A stretch of 64,000 nucleotides of DNA, taken from the NCBI RefSeq assembly GCF_001905385.1, contig NZ_LIPF01000007.1:62001-126000 (forward strand), given 5' to 3'. The notes beneath the pieces are model-generated. The model searched no databases. It was not told where the DNA came from and saw only the letters and a program-made list of their open reading frames with translations. A program made the position numbers and the translations under genes. This document shows positions 8,113-16,958 of the stretch, in pieces (within the stretch, counting starts at the first letter, position 1; the number at the start of each line of letters is the position of its first letter). This stretch comes from Streptomyces sp. CB02414 (GTDB lineage Bacteria; Actinomycetota; Actinomycetes; Streptomycetales; Streptomycetaceae).

Positions 8113-10242
8113 TCAGGTGCAGGCGCTCAGCGTGACCGGCACGCCGTTGAAGACCGCGTTGCCGGACGGCACGTCCACCGCGCCGCCGGTCAGCTCGTTC
8201 ACGTTGACCCCGGCCCGGTCCGCGGCCAGCCGCTGCCCGGTGTTCCGGTGCCCCCAGCCGTGCGGCAGGCTCACCACCCCCGGCATGATCGTGTCGGTCG
8301 GCTCCAGCTCCACCTCCAGCGTGCCCGAGGCCGAGGTGATCCGGGCCCGCTGGCCGAGCCCGAGCCGGGCCTGGTCCTCCGGGTGGATCTGCAGGGTGCA
8401 GCGGTTCGTGCCGCCGGTCAGCCGGGGCACGTTGTGCATCCAGCTGTTGTTGGAGCGCAGGTGGCGGCGCCCGATCAGCACCATCGGCGCCGGAGGACGG
8501 TTCATCGCGGCGCGCAGACGGCCGGTGTCCTCGGCGAGCGGGCCGGGGGCCAGCTCGACCCGCTCGGACGGGGTCTTGAGGATCTCGCCCAGCCGGGGTT
8601 CGAGCGGGCCGAGGTCGAGGCCGTTCGGGTGCCCGAGCAGCTTCTGTCGGGTCAGTCCGTACGGGCCCATCCGCAGCATGGCGTCGAGCAGCAGGTCGGG
8701 GCCGTCGTGCCCCTCGAGTTCGGCGCGGGTCGTCACCGGGACCGCCTCGATGAGCCGGCTCAGCATCTGCTCGGGCAGGGCCGAGGGGTCGGCCTGCGCG
8801 CCCAGTCCCGACGCGATCAGCGTGAGCCGCTCCATGATCTCGGCCTCGCTGCGCTGGCCCGGTTCGAGCGGCAGCACCGCCGGTGAGTAGCGGGCGTAGT
8901 TGCGCACCTGGATGGTGGAGATCAGGAAGTCGTAGTGCGGCGTCTGCAGGGTGCGCGGCGGCGGCAGGATCACGTCGGCGTGCCGGGTGGTCTCGTTCAG
9001 GTAGGGGTCGACGGCCACCATGAAGTCGAGGCTGTCCAGGGCGCGGTCGAGGCGGCCGCCGTCCGGGGTGGAAAGGACCGGGTTGCCGGCGACGGTGACG
9101 AGGGCGCGCACCTGGCCGGGGCCGGGCTGTTCGATCTCGTCGGCCATCGTGGCGGCCGGGAACTCGCCGAGCGTCTCGGGGAAGCCGCGCACCCGGCTGT
9201 GCCAGCGTCCGGCGGTGAACGGCTCGGGGCTCTTGTGCGCCTCGGCGGTGGCCGGCTTGGCGTACATCGCGCCGCCTGCCCGGTCGAAGTTGCCGGTCAG
9301 GATGTTGAGGACGTCCACGAGCCACTGTGCGAGGGTGCCGAACTCGGCGGTGCTGGTGCCGATGCGGGCGTAGACGGCGGCGGTGGGCGCGGCGGCCAGC
9401 TCGCGGGCGAGCCGCCGGATCGTGCCCGCGTCGACACCGCAGTACGGGGCCACCTGCTCGGGGGTGAATGCGGTGGCGAGCTCGCGCAGCCGGTCGAGCC
9501 CGGCCACCGGGACCCGGATCGTGTCCAGGTCCTCGGTGAGCAGGGTGTGCACCATGGCGAACAGCAGCGCGGGGTCGCTGCCGGGCCGTACGAACACGTG
9601 CTCGTCGGCGAGTTCGGCGGTCCGGGTGCGCCGTGGATCGACCACCACGATCCGCCCGCCGCGTTCGCGGATCCGCCGCATCCGCCCGGTGAAGTCCGGT
9701 GCGGCGCACAGGGAGCCATTGGACACCGCCGGGTTGGCGCCGATGATCAGGAGGTGGTCGGTGCGGTCGAGGTCGGGCACCGCGACCGCCCACGGGTCGC
9801 CGGTCATCAGCCCGGACGCCACGTGTTTGGGCATCTGGTCGACGGTGCTCGCCGAGAACACGTTGCGGGTGCCGAGCGCCATGGCCAGCGGTCCCCGGTA
9901 GAGGATGCCGGCCATGGTGTGGAACGTCGGGTTGCCGTAGTAGAGGGCCAGGGCGTCCCGTCCGTGCTCGGCGATGACGGCGTCCAGGCGACGGGCCACG
10001 TACGCGAACGCCTCGTCCCACTCGGCGCGGCGCCAGGCGTCGCCCTCGCGCACCATGGGGCTGGTGAGCCGGTCGGGGTCCTCGTCGAGGCGGCCCAGGC
10101 CGGCTCCCTTGGGGCACATGTAGCCCTTCGAGAACGGGTCGTCCTTGTCGCCGGTCACCGAGACGACGCGTTCGCCGTCGAGGGTCAGGCGCAGGCCGCA
10201 GACGGCCTCGCACAACGGGCAGGTACGGTACGCGGTCCTCAT
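8113..10242 (-). CDS. Molybdopterin oxidoreductase (formate dehydrogenase-like)
   Basis: A 709-residue bis-MGD enzyme of the DMSO-reductase superfamily. Cys8, Cys11, Cys15 and Cys43 (CPLCEAVC...CPKG) should hold a 4Fe-4S cluster. The GANPAVSNGS and VVVDPRRTRTAE segments are typical of the molybdopterin domain, and the C-terminal molydop-binding domain contains LQIHPEDQARLGL and LPHGWGHRNTGQ. No Tat signal is seen, so it is probably cytosolic. It starts 14 bases after the aminomutase gene in the same direction, so the two are co-transcribed. No electron-transfer subunit lies beside it. I know no established role for such an enzyme in enediyne pathways; substrate and direction are open. Confidence 0.8.
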   Translation of the reverse strand: MRTAYRTCPLCEAVCGLRLTLDGERVVSVTGDKDDPFSKGYMCPKGAGLGRLDEDPDRLTSPMVREGDAWRRAEWDEAFAYVARRLDAVIAEHGRDALALYYGNPTFHTMAGILYRGPLAMALGTRNVFSASTVDQMPKHVASGLMTGDPWAVAVPDLDRTDHLLIIGANPAVSNGSLCAAPDFTGRMRRIRERGGRIVVVDPRRTRTAELADEHVFVRPGSDPALLFAMVHTLLTEDLDTIRVPVAGLDRLRELATAFTPEQVAPYCGVDAGTIRRLARELAAAPTAAVYARIGTSTAEFGTLAQWLVDVLNILTGNFDRAGGAMYAKPATAEAHKSPEPFTAGRWHSRVRGFPETLGEFPAATMADEIEQPGPGQVRALVTVAGNPVLSTPDGGRLDRALDSLDFMVAVDPYLNETTRHADVILPPPRTLQTPHYDFLISTIQVRNYARYSPAVLPLEPGQRSEAEIMERLTLIASGLGAQADPSALPEQMLSRLIEAVPVTTRAELEGHDGPDLLLDAMLRMGPYGLTRQKLLGHPNGLDLGPLEPRLGEILKTPSERVELAPGPLAEDTGRLRAAMNRPPAPMVLIGRRHLRSNNSWMHNVPRLTGGTNRCTLQIHPEDQARLGLGQRARITSASGTLEVELEPTDTIMPGVVSLPHGWGHRNTGQRLAADRAGVNVNELTGGAVDVPSGNAVFNGVPVTLSACT

Positions 10243-10256
10243 GTGTCGTCCCTTGG

Positions 10257-11870
10257 TCAGTGCAGGCTGATGCCGGCGGCGTCGAGGGCCTTGAGTACCG
10301 TGCCGCGTTCCAGTTCGGCGGCGAGGAGTTCGAGGTCGTCGGCCATGTAGCGGTCGTCGTCGAGGGTGGGCACCAGCGAGCGGACGGTGTCGTAGGTGAC
10401 CCGGGCGGCCGGGCTGAGTCCGTCGAGGCGGCCGGAGACGTCCACGGCCTGGGCCGCGGCGAGGAACTCGAGGGCCAGGATGGTGTTGTTGTTGCGCAGC
10501 ACCCGGCGGCAGTTGCGGGTGGCGATCAGGCCCATGCTGACGACGTCCTGGTTGTCGCCGTTGGACGGGACGCTCTGGGTGCTGGCCGGGCTGATGGTGC
10601 GGTTCTCGGCGACGAGCGCGGTGGCCGGGTACTGGGCGCCGGCGAAGCCGCTGTTGAGGCCGGGCTCGCCCTTGACCAGGAACTCCGGCAGGCCGTAGCT
10701 GAGGTGCCGGTTGAGGAGGCGGTTGCTGCGCCGCTCGGAGAGCACGCCGAGCTGGGTGAGCGCGATGGTCAGGAAGTCCATCACGAAGGCGATGGGCTGG
10801 CCGTGGAAGTTGGCGCCGTGGAAGATCTCCTGGCCGGGGAAGAACAGCGGGTTGTCGTTGGCGGAGTTGAGCTCGATCTCCAGCTTGGTGCGGGTGTGCG
10901 ACAGGGTGTCCCGCATGGCTCCGATGACCTGCGGGATGGCCCGCAGCGAGTACGCCTTCTGCAGATAGACCTCGGAGCGGTGGACGTTCCCGCCGTCGCT
11001 GTTCTCCTTGCTGGCGGCCACCTGCTTGCGCAGGTCGGCGTGTTCGACGGTGAGGCGGCTGCCGGCCATCAGGGTGCGCATGTTGGCGGCGCTGGCGATC
11101 TGTCCCGCGTGCGGGCGGGCGATGTCGTGGCCCTCCGGCTGGAACGGGCTCATCGAGCCCTGCAGGGTCTCGACGACCAGCGCGGCGACGATTTCGGCGT
11201 GCCGGGCCTGGGCCAGCGCGTGCTCGGCGAGGAGGGAGCCCACACCGGTCATCGCCGACGTGCCGTTGATCAGGGCGAGGCCCTCCTTGAAGCGCAGCTG
11301 CAGCGGCTCGATACCGAGCGAGCGCAGCACCGGGCCGGTCGGTGTCTTCACCCCGCCGCGCAGCAGGTAGCCCTCGCCGATGAGGGTGCTGGCGATGTGC
11401 GAGAGGGGGGCGAGGTCGCCGCTGGCGCCGAGCGAGCCGATCTCCGGGATGGCCGGGGTGAGGCCCTCGTTGAGGTAGAGGGCGAGGCGTTCGAGGATCT
11501 CGGGGCGGACCGCGGAGTGGCCCTTGGCGAGGGCGTTGAGGCGGGCGGCGACGACCGCGCGGGACTCCGACTCGTTGAACAGCGGGCCGACGCCGGCGCT
11601 GTGGCTGCGTACGAGGTTGGTCTGGAGCTCGGTCTCCTTGGCGGTGTCGACCAGCATGTAGATCATCTCGCCGTAGCCGGTCGTCACCCCGTACACGGGG
11701 ATGTTCTGCCGGACGGTCTCCTCGAACTGTTCGCGGCTGGCCGCGGCGCGGCTCAGGACCTGCGGGCCCAGGGCGACCGGTACGTGCTCCTCGGCAACCC
11801 GGCGGACCTGCGGCACGTCGAGCGTCTCGCCGTCGAACTCGACTCGGACATCGGTTCCCACCATGGTCAT
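10257..11870 (-). CDS. MIO-dependent L-tyrosine 2,3-aminomutase (SgcC4-like)
   Basis: A 537-residue ammonia lyase/aminomutase. Ala149-Ser150-Gly151 (LGASGDLAPLSH) forms the MIO cofactor. Tyr60 in YGVTTGYGEMIYM is the catalytic tyrosine, corresponding to Tyr63 of SgcC4 with the same three-residue offset as the MIO triad. The segments LQTNLVRSHSAGVGPLF and AQYPATALVAENRT are near-identical to what I remember of SgcC4. The family converts L-tyrosine to beta-tyrosine. ATG 11870 has gggag about 7 bases upstream; a second ATG lies two codons in. It heads an operon with the molybdopterin enzyme and is divergent from the sugar operon, with cluster elements in both directions in the shared 257-bp gap. 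Confidence 0.93.
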   Translation of the reverse strand: MTMVGTDVRVEFDGETLDVPQVRRVAEEHVPVALGPQVLSRAAASREQFEETVRQNIPVYGVTTGYGEMIYMLVDTAKETELQTNLVRSHSAGVGPLFNESESRAVVAARLNALAKGHSAVRPEILERLALYLNEGLTPAIPEIGSLGASGDLAPLSHIASTLIGEGYLLRGGVKTPTGPVLRSLGIEPLQLRFKEGLALINGTSAMTGVGSLLAEHALAQARHAEIVAALVVETLQGSMSPFQPEGHDIARPHAGQIASAANMRTLMAGSRLTVEHADLRKQVAASKENSDGGNVHRSEVYLQKAYSLRAIPQVIGAMRDTLSHTRTKLEIELNSANDNPLFFPGQEIFHGANFHGQPIAFVMDFLTIALTQLGVLSERRSNRLLNRHLSYGLPEFLVKGEPGLNSGFAGAQYPATALVAENRTISPASTQSVPSNGDNQDVVSMGLIATRNCRRVLRNNNTILALEFLAAAQAVDVSGRLDGLSPAARVTYDTVRSLVPTLDDDRYMADDLELLAAELERGTVLKALDAAGISLH

Positions 11871-11944
11871 GTGAAACTCCCGGTCAGGTGTGGTGACAGG
11901 ACGCCTGGTTGCGCGTCGATGCCACCACCGGCACGCCGGGTGCC

Positions 11945-11960
11945 GCACCTTCTCCCGTGC
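11945..11960 (-). promoter_or_regulatory. AGATGC-type cluster element O
   Basis: Minus strand GCACGGGAGAAGGTGC, one mismatch in the AGATGC half. It points to the aminomutase, 74 bases before its start. Confidence 0.5.
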
Positions 11961-12058
11961 CCTGATGGTGATCACGTGCCGAGGCCGCCGCGTGCCCCGC
12001 GGTGCGGCCGCCCTCCCGGCCGGCCGCGGGAGTTCGGGCGCGGGCGTCGGCAGGAAAG

Positions 12059-12074
12059 GCACCGCGGAAGATGC
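12059..12074 (+). promoter_or_regulatory. AGATGC-type cluster element C
   Basis: GCACCGCGGAAGATGC, a perfect match to the shared pattern, 53 bases before the sugar aminotransferase start. Confidence 0.65.
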
Positions 12075-12127
12075 GGCGGCCGCCCGAGGGCGCCGAGCAT
12101 GACGGCATGCGAGACAAGGGAGGCCGG

Positions 12128-13279
12128 ATGATCAACGTGTTTCAGCCGAGCGTCGGCGCCGAGGAGCTCGCGGCGGTCGGCGAGGCCTTCGGGAGCAACT
12201 GGCTGGGCTACGGGCCCCGAACGCGTGAGTTCGAGCGCGAGTTCGGCGAGCACCTCGGTGTCCCGCCGGAGACCTTGCTGTTCCTCAACTCGGCCACTTC
12301 GGCGCTGGGTCTGACGGCCCAGCTCCTCGGATTCGGGCCGGGCGACGAGGTCGTCGTCCCGTCGATGAGCTTCGTGGCCAACGCCAACACGATCGCCGCC
12401 ACCGGCGCCCGCGTGGTGTTCTGCGACGTCGACCCGCACACCCTGAACCCGTCCGCGGCGGACATCGCCGCCTGTCTCACGCCGCGCACCAAGGCCGTGA
12501 CGGTCCTGCACTACGGCGGCCACCCGGGCGACATCGTGGCGATCACCGAGCTGTGCCGCAAGCGGGGCATCCCGCTCGTCGAGGACGCCGCCTGCGCGGT
12601 GCACTCCCGGGTGGACGGCCGGGCCTGCGGCACCTTCGCCGATATCGGCATCTGGAGCTTCGACTCCCGCAAGATCATCACGACCGGTGACGGCGGCATG
12701 ATCTATCTGCGCGACCCCGAACTGGCCCGCCGCGCCCACCGCCTCGCCTACCACGGCATGGAGGACCGCGGTGCGTTCGCGGCGATGGCCCACAACCCGC
12801 GCCGCTGGTGGGACCAGACCGTCCACGAGGTCGGCCAGCGGCTCATCGGCAACGACATGACCGCGGCCATCGGCCGGGTCCAGCTGCGCCGGCTGCCCGG
12901 CTTCGTGGAGCGCCGCCGGGAGATCTCGGCCGCCTACGACCGCATGCTGGCCGGCCTGCCCGGTGTGCGGCTGAGCCCGCCGCCGCCCGCGGGGCACGAG
13001 TCCACGCACTACTTCTACTGGGTGCAGGTCGACCCGGCGCTGCGCGACGGCATCGCGGAGTACCTGCTGGACAACGGCGTCTACACCACGTACCGCTATC
13101 CGCCGCTGCACCGGGTCCCGCTGTACGGCTCGGACGCGCAGCTGCCCGGCACCGACACCGCCGCCGCGAACACGCTGCTGCTGCCGCTGCACCAGGCGCT
13201 CACGGACGCCGAGGTCGAGCAGGTGGCGCGGCGGTTCTGCGAGGCGGTCGAGCGGCACGCGCCGGGCGCGGCGGCCTGA
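12128..13279 (+). CDS. NDP-sugar aminotransferase (DegT/DnrJ/EryC1/StrS family)
   Basis: A 383-residue PLP enzyme. The segments FLNSATSALGL, VPSMSFVANANTI, LVEDAACAVHS and SFDSRKIITTGDGGMI are diagnostic; the Lys in SRKIITTG should carry PLP. It should aminate a keto-sugar. The position, C3 (vancosamine-type) or C4, cannot be decided by eye. ATG 12128 is preferred over ATG 12107 because gggagg lies about five bases upstream. It is the first gene of a rightward operon running through C-methyltransferase, 2,3-dehydratase and ketoreductase, all expected for a branched aminodeoxysugar. Confidence 0.88.
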   Translation: MINVFQPSVGAEELAAVGEAFGSNWLGYGPRTREFEREFGEHLGVPPETLLFLNSATSALGLTAQLLGFGPGDEVVVPSMSFVANANTIAATGARVVFCDVDPHTLNPSAADIAACLTPRTKAVTVLHYGGHPGDIVAITELCRKRGIPLVEDAACAVHSRVDGRACGTFADIGIWSFDSRKIITTGDGGMIYLRDPELARRAHRLAYHGMEDRGAFAAMAHNPRRWWDQTVHEVGQRLIGNDMTAAIGRVQLRRLPGFVERRREISAAYDRMLAGLPGVRLSPPPPAGHESTHYFYWVQVDPALRDGIAEYLLDNGVYTTYRYPPLHRVPLYGSDAQLPGTDTAAANTLLLPLHQALTDAEVEQVARRFCEAVERHAPGAAA

Positions 13280-13379
13280 GAGCCGGTGCCCGCCGGGCAG
13301 GCGTTGCCGCGTCCGCCGGAGCCGTCACCGCCTCGGCACCCGGGCGGCCGACCGCCCGTCACTCAACCACGGAGGCATC

Positions 13380-14657
13380 ATGACCATCGGCGCCGACACG
13401 GTCGTCACCGAGTGCACCGCCTGCCGGATCTGCGGGAACCGCAGTCTGCTGCCGGTGCTCGACCTGGGGATGCAGGCGCTCACCGGCATCTTCCCCCGGC
13501 CCGGCGAGACCGTACGGGTCGCCCCGCTGGAGCTGATGCGCTGCGCCCCGGGCGGCTGCGGGCTGCTGCAGATGCGGCACACGCCCGACCTGTCGCTGAT
13601 GTACGGCGAGCACTACGGTTACCGCTCCAGCGTCCGCCCCTTCATGGTCGGCCACCTGAAGGGCAAGGTCGCCGCCCTCACCGGCCTGGTCGACCTCGCC
13701 CCCGGCGACCTCGTGCTCGACATCGGCAGCAACGACGCGACGCTGCTCAAGGCGTACCCGTCGGACGTCACCCGGGTCGGCATCGACCCGACCGGCGAGA
13801 AGTGGCGGGCGTCCTACCCCGACGACATCGGCCTGATCCCCGACTTCTTCTCCAAGGACGCCTTCACCGAGCGGTACGGCGACCGGAAGGCGAAGGCCGT
13901 CACCGCGATCGCGATGTTCTACGACCTGCCCGACCCGCTGGGCTTCATGACCCAGGTCCGCGACATCCTGGCGGACGACGGCGTGTGGATGATCGAGATG
14001 AGCTACGCGCTGCCGCTGCTGGCCATTCCGGCGTACGACGCGATCTGCCACGAGCACCTGGAGTACTACCAGCTGCGGCAGATCGAGTGGATGGCCGCCC
14101 GCGCCGGGCTCACCCTCACCACCGCCGAGATCACCGACGTGAACGGCGGCAGTCTCTGCGTCACGCTGGTGAAGGACCCCTCGAAGCACCGCATCGACCA
14201 CGCCGGCATCGAGCGCGTCCGGCAGCGCGAGGCGGCGCTCGCGCTGGACACCGACGAGCCGTACGAGTCGTTCGCGCGTCGTGTCGCCCAGCACCGCGAC
14301 GAGGTCCGCGCGTTCTTCGACCGGTCGCGTGGGGCCGGGCTCCGCACCGTCGGCTACGGCGCGTCCACCAAGGGCAATGTGATCCTGCAGTACTGCGGCG
14401 TCACCACCGACGACCTGCCGTGCATCGGCGAGGTCAGCGCGGAGAAGCACGGCGCGGTCACGCCCGGCTCCGGGATCCCGATCGTGTCCGAGGACAACGC
14501 CAAGGCGCGCAGGCCGGACCAGCTGTTCGTGCTGCCCTGGGTGCACCGGCAGGGCTTCGTCGAGCGGGAGCGGGAGTTCGTCGCCGCCGGGGGCAGGCTG
14601 GTCTTCCCGCTGCCGTCGGTGGACGGCCCGGCGCGGCCCCGGGGCGGCGTGAGGTGA
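13380..14657 (+). CDS. NDP-hexose C-methyltransferase (TylC3/EvaC type)
   Basis: A 425-residue SAM enzyme. The N-terminal Cys-rich region (CTACRICGN...RCAPGGCG) is the zinc-binding domain of sugar C-methyltransferases. The SAM motif is VLDIGSNDATLL. The HEHLEYY segment and the C-terminal YGASTKGNVILQ segment are typical of this family, which methylates C3 of a 4-keto sugar. An SD (cggagg) precedes ATG 13380. Its stop overlaps the next gene as GTGA, so the two are translationally coupled. A 3-C-methyl branch is therefore predicted for the sugar. Confidence 0.88.
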   Translation: MTIGADTVVTECTACRICGNRSLLPVLDLGMQALTGIFPRPGETVRVAPLELMRCAPGGCGLLQMRHTPDLSLMYGEHYGYRSSVRPFMVGHLKGKVAALTGLVDLAPGDLVLDIGSNDATLLKAYPSDVTRVGIDPTGEKWRASYPDDIGLIPDFFSKDAFTERYGDRKAKAVTAIAMFYDLPDPLGFMTQVRDILADDGVWMIEMSYALPLLAIPAYDAICHEHLEYYQLRQIEWMAARAGLTLTTAEITDVNGGSLCVTLVKDPSKHRIDHAGIERVRQREAALALDTDEPYESFARRVAQHRDEVRAFFDRSRGAGLRTVGYGASTKGNVILQYCGVTTDDLPCIGEVSAEKHGAVTPGSGIPIVSEDNAKARRPDQLFVLPWVHRQGFVEREREFVAAGGRLVFPLPSVDGPARPRGGVR

Positions 14658-16000
14658 CGCAGGCCGGGTTCCTGTCCTCGGCGCTCGCCGAGGACGGGCG
14701 GGTCGACGCCGACGCGTTCCTCAAGGAGCGCTCCGCGTCCGCCGCGTACGACGTGACGGAGGTGCCGCTGGCGTCGCTCGGCGCATGGCACCTGGGCGAG
14801 CGGCTGGTGCACTCCTCGGAACGTTTCTTCACCGTCGAGGGGCTTGCGGTGCGCACCAACCACGGCCGGGCGCCCTCCTGGTGCCAGCCGATCATCGTGC
14901 AGCCCGAGATCGGGATCCTCGGGATCCTCGTCAAGCGGTTCGACGGTGTGCCGCACTTCCTGATGCAGGTCAAGATGGAGCCCGGCAACACCAGCCTGGT
15001 GCAGTACGCGGCGACGGTGCAGGCCACGCCGAGCAACTACCAGCGGGTGCACGGCGGACGCTCCACCCCGTACCTGGACTACTTCCTGCCGTCCTCCCGC
15101 CGCCGGGTGCTGGTCGACCGGCTGCTGTCCGAGCACGCCGCGTGGTACCTGCACAAACGCAACCGCAACATGATCGTGGAGGTCCCGCCGGACGAGGACG
15201 TGCCGCGGTACGACGACTTCGTCTGGCTCACCCTCGGGCAGATCCGGCGCCAGCTGGCCCTGGGCCAGGTCAACATGAACGCCCGTACGGTGCTGGCCTG
15301 CATCTCGTACGCCGCGGGCGGGGGACTGCCCGCCGACGACTTCCACGGGGCCGTCGTCACCTCGCACCGCAGGCACCGCTCCAACGCCGACCTGGCCGAG
15401 GCGATGACCTGGCTGATCGACCAGAAGGAGCGCTACACCCTCGAAGTGCGCCGCGTCGGCCTGTCCGAGCTGGACGAGTGGATCGCCGACGAGGAGAGCA
15501 TCCGGCACCGCGACGGCGACTTCTTCCGCGTCGTCGGCCTCTCCGTGGCCGCGAGCAGCCGCGAGGTCGGCCGCTGGTCCCAGCCCATGCTGGAGCCGGT
15601 GCCCGGAAACCTGGTGGCCTTCCTGTGCCGGCGCCGCGCCGGGGTCCTGGAGTTCCTCGTCCAGGCGATGGTGCAGCCGGGCCTGACCGACCGGCTCGAA
15701 CTGGCCGCCACCATCCAGCTGTCGCCCGGCCTCCACCGCACCGGGGCTGCCGCACCGCCGCTGCTCGAGTACCTCGCCACGGCCGGGCCGCAGGTGCGGC
15801 ACAGCTCGGTGCAGTCCGAGGACGGCGGCCGCTTCCTGCGGGCCGACACCCAGCACGTCGTCGTCGAGCTGCCCGCGGACCGGGACATCGCCGTCCCGCC
15901 CACCCACCGGTGGATGACCCTCGGCCTGCTCGACCGCCTCGTCGCCGCCGGCTACTACGTCAACGTCGAGGCACGCAGCCTGATGGCGTGCCTCCTCTAG
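14654..16000 (+). CDS. NDP-hexose 2,3-dehydratase (TylX3/EvaA type)
   Basis: A 448-residue protein with the two-repeat structure of this family. The first repeat contains WCQPIIVQPEIGILG and LMQVKMEPGN; the second contains WSQPMLEPVPGNLVAFLC and LVQAMVQPG. These enzymes remove the C2 hydroxyl of NDP-4-keto-6-deoxyhexose to give a 3,4-diketo-2-deoxy sugar. The start is GTG, overlapping the upstream stop by four bases (GTGA). It implies a 2-deoxysugar. The next gene, a ketoreductase nine bases downstream, is the usual partner. Confidence 0.9.
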   Translation: MTQAGFLSSALAEDGRVDADAFLKERSASAAYDVTEVPLASLGAWHLGERLVHSSERFFTVEGLAVRTNHGRAPSWCQPIIVQPEIGILGILVKRFDGVPHFLMQVKMEPGNTSLVQYAATVQATPSNYQRVHGGRSTPYLDYFLPSSRRRVLVDRLLSEHAAWYLHKRNRNMIVEVPPDEDVPRYDDFVWLTLGQIRRQLALGQVNMNARTVLACISYAAGGGLPADDFHGAVVTSHRRHRSNADLAEAMTWLIDQKERYTLEVRRVGLSELDEWIADEESIRHRDGDFFRVVGLSVAASSREVGRWSQPMLEPVPGNLVAFLCRRRAGVLEFLVQAMVQPGLTDRLELAATIQLSPGLHRTGAAAPPLLEYLATAGPQVRHSSVQSEDGGRFLRADTQHVVVELPADRDIAVPPTHRWMTLGLLDRLVAAGYYVNVEARSLMACLL

Positions 16001-16008
16001 GAGACCGT

Positions 16009-16890
16009 ATGGACTTCCTGCTGGTGGGCCGGTCGCGGTTCGCGCAGCGGCGGGTGCTGCCCGCCGCTGCGGCGCTGCCCTTCGGATCGACCGCGGTGGC
16101 GAGCCGCCGCGACGGCACCGACTGGCGTGCCCTCGCGGCCCGCAGGCCCGGTCTCGTCCACGTGTCTTCGGCCAACGGCGACCATGCCGAGGCCGTGCTG
16201 TGGGCGCTGGAGCACGGGAACCACGTCGTGGTGGACAAGCCCGCGTTCCTGACCCTGCCCGAGGCGACCGCGGCCGTGGCGCTCGCCCGGGCGTCGTCCC
16301 TGGTCCTGGCCGAGGCGACCTGCTACGCGTACCACCCGATGTTCGCCCACGCCCGCGGCCCGACGTTCACCGGGGCCGTGGCCGTCTTCACCCCGCCGGT
16401 GCCGCCCGGCGACTTCCGTCACGACCGCGCGCGGGGCGGCGGCGCCTTCGCCGACACCGGGCCGTACTTCGCCTCGCTGGGCCGTGTCCTGTGGGACGCC
16501 GAGCCCGCCAGGGTCGAGGTGATCGTGGGCGACCGGTCCGCCGACGGCCTTGAGCTGTCGTACAGCGTCCTGGCCGGATATCCGGGCGGCCGGACCGTGG
16601 TCGGCCAGTTCGGCTTCACGTCCGGCTACCGCAACGCGCTGCACCTGCTCGGTCCGGGCACCAGCGTCGACTTCGAGCGCCCGTTCTCGGCGCCGCCCGG
16701 CCTCTCCCCCACTGTGCGGGTGTCCCACGACGGTGCTTCCGTGTCCCACCGGGTCGCCCCGGCCGACAGCATGCTGCTCTTCCTGGAGCAAGTCCTCACG
16801 GCGATCCGTACCGGGTCGAGGGAGTTCGACGAGCCGCTGCTGAGCGACGCCCGGACCCGGGACCTCCTCGCCCGCGCGGCCGGCGTCTGA
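16009..16890 (+). CDS. Gfo/Idh/MocA-type NDP-hexose ketoreductase
   Basis: A 293-residue NAD(P)-dependent oxidoreductase. The N-terminus FLLVGRSRFAQRRVLPA is a slightly altered dinucleotide motif; VVVDKPAFLT carries the catalytic Lys of the family EKP/DKP motif; GGGAFADTGPY is the conserved mid-protein segment. TylC1/KijD10-type enzymes of this family reduce the 3-keto group left by 2,3-dehydratases. That would place the amine at C4, but the regiochemistry is inference. ATG 16009 follows taggagacc. It is the last gene of the sugar operon, ending before a strong hairpin. Confidence 0.8.
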   Translation: MDFLLVGRSRFAQRRVLPAAAALPFGSTAVASRRDGTDWRALAARRPGLVHVSSANGDHAEAVLWALEHGNHVVVDKPAFLTLPEATAAVALARASSLVLAEATCYAYHPMFAHARGPTFTGAVAVFTPPVPPGDFRHDRARGGGAFADTGPYFASLGRVLWDAEPARVEVIVGDRSADGLELSYSVLAGYPGGRTVVGQFGFTSGYRNALHLLGPGTSVDFERPFSAPPGLSPTVRVSHDGASVSHRVAPADSMLLFLEQVLTAIRTGSREFDEPLLSDARTRDLLARAAGV

Positions 16891-16910
16891 ACGCGTCGTC
16901 CCCGCACACG

Positions 16911-16943
16911 CGGACGCCACCCGCGCACCGCGGGTGGCGTCCG
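16911..16943. terminator. Perfect 15-bp hairpin terminator
   Basis: Arms cggacgccacccgcg (16911-16925) and cgcgggtggcgtccg (16929-16943) enclose a 3-base loop. It lies between the convergent sugar operon and efflux gene and can terminate both. Confidence 0.85.
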
Positions 16944-16958
16944 TGGGCCGAGGCAGGG

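Noticed and set aside
7678..10350. Long plus-strand open frames antiparallel to the multicopper oxidase and molybdopterin genes
   Set aside because: They give Arg/Val/Gly-rich translations without domains, lack sensible starts, and mirror genes with clear motifs on the other strand.
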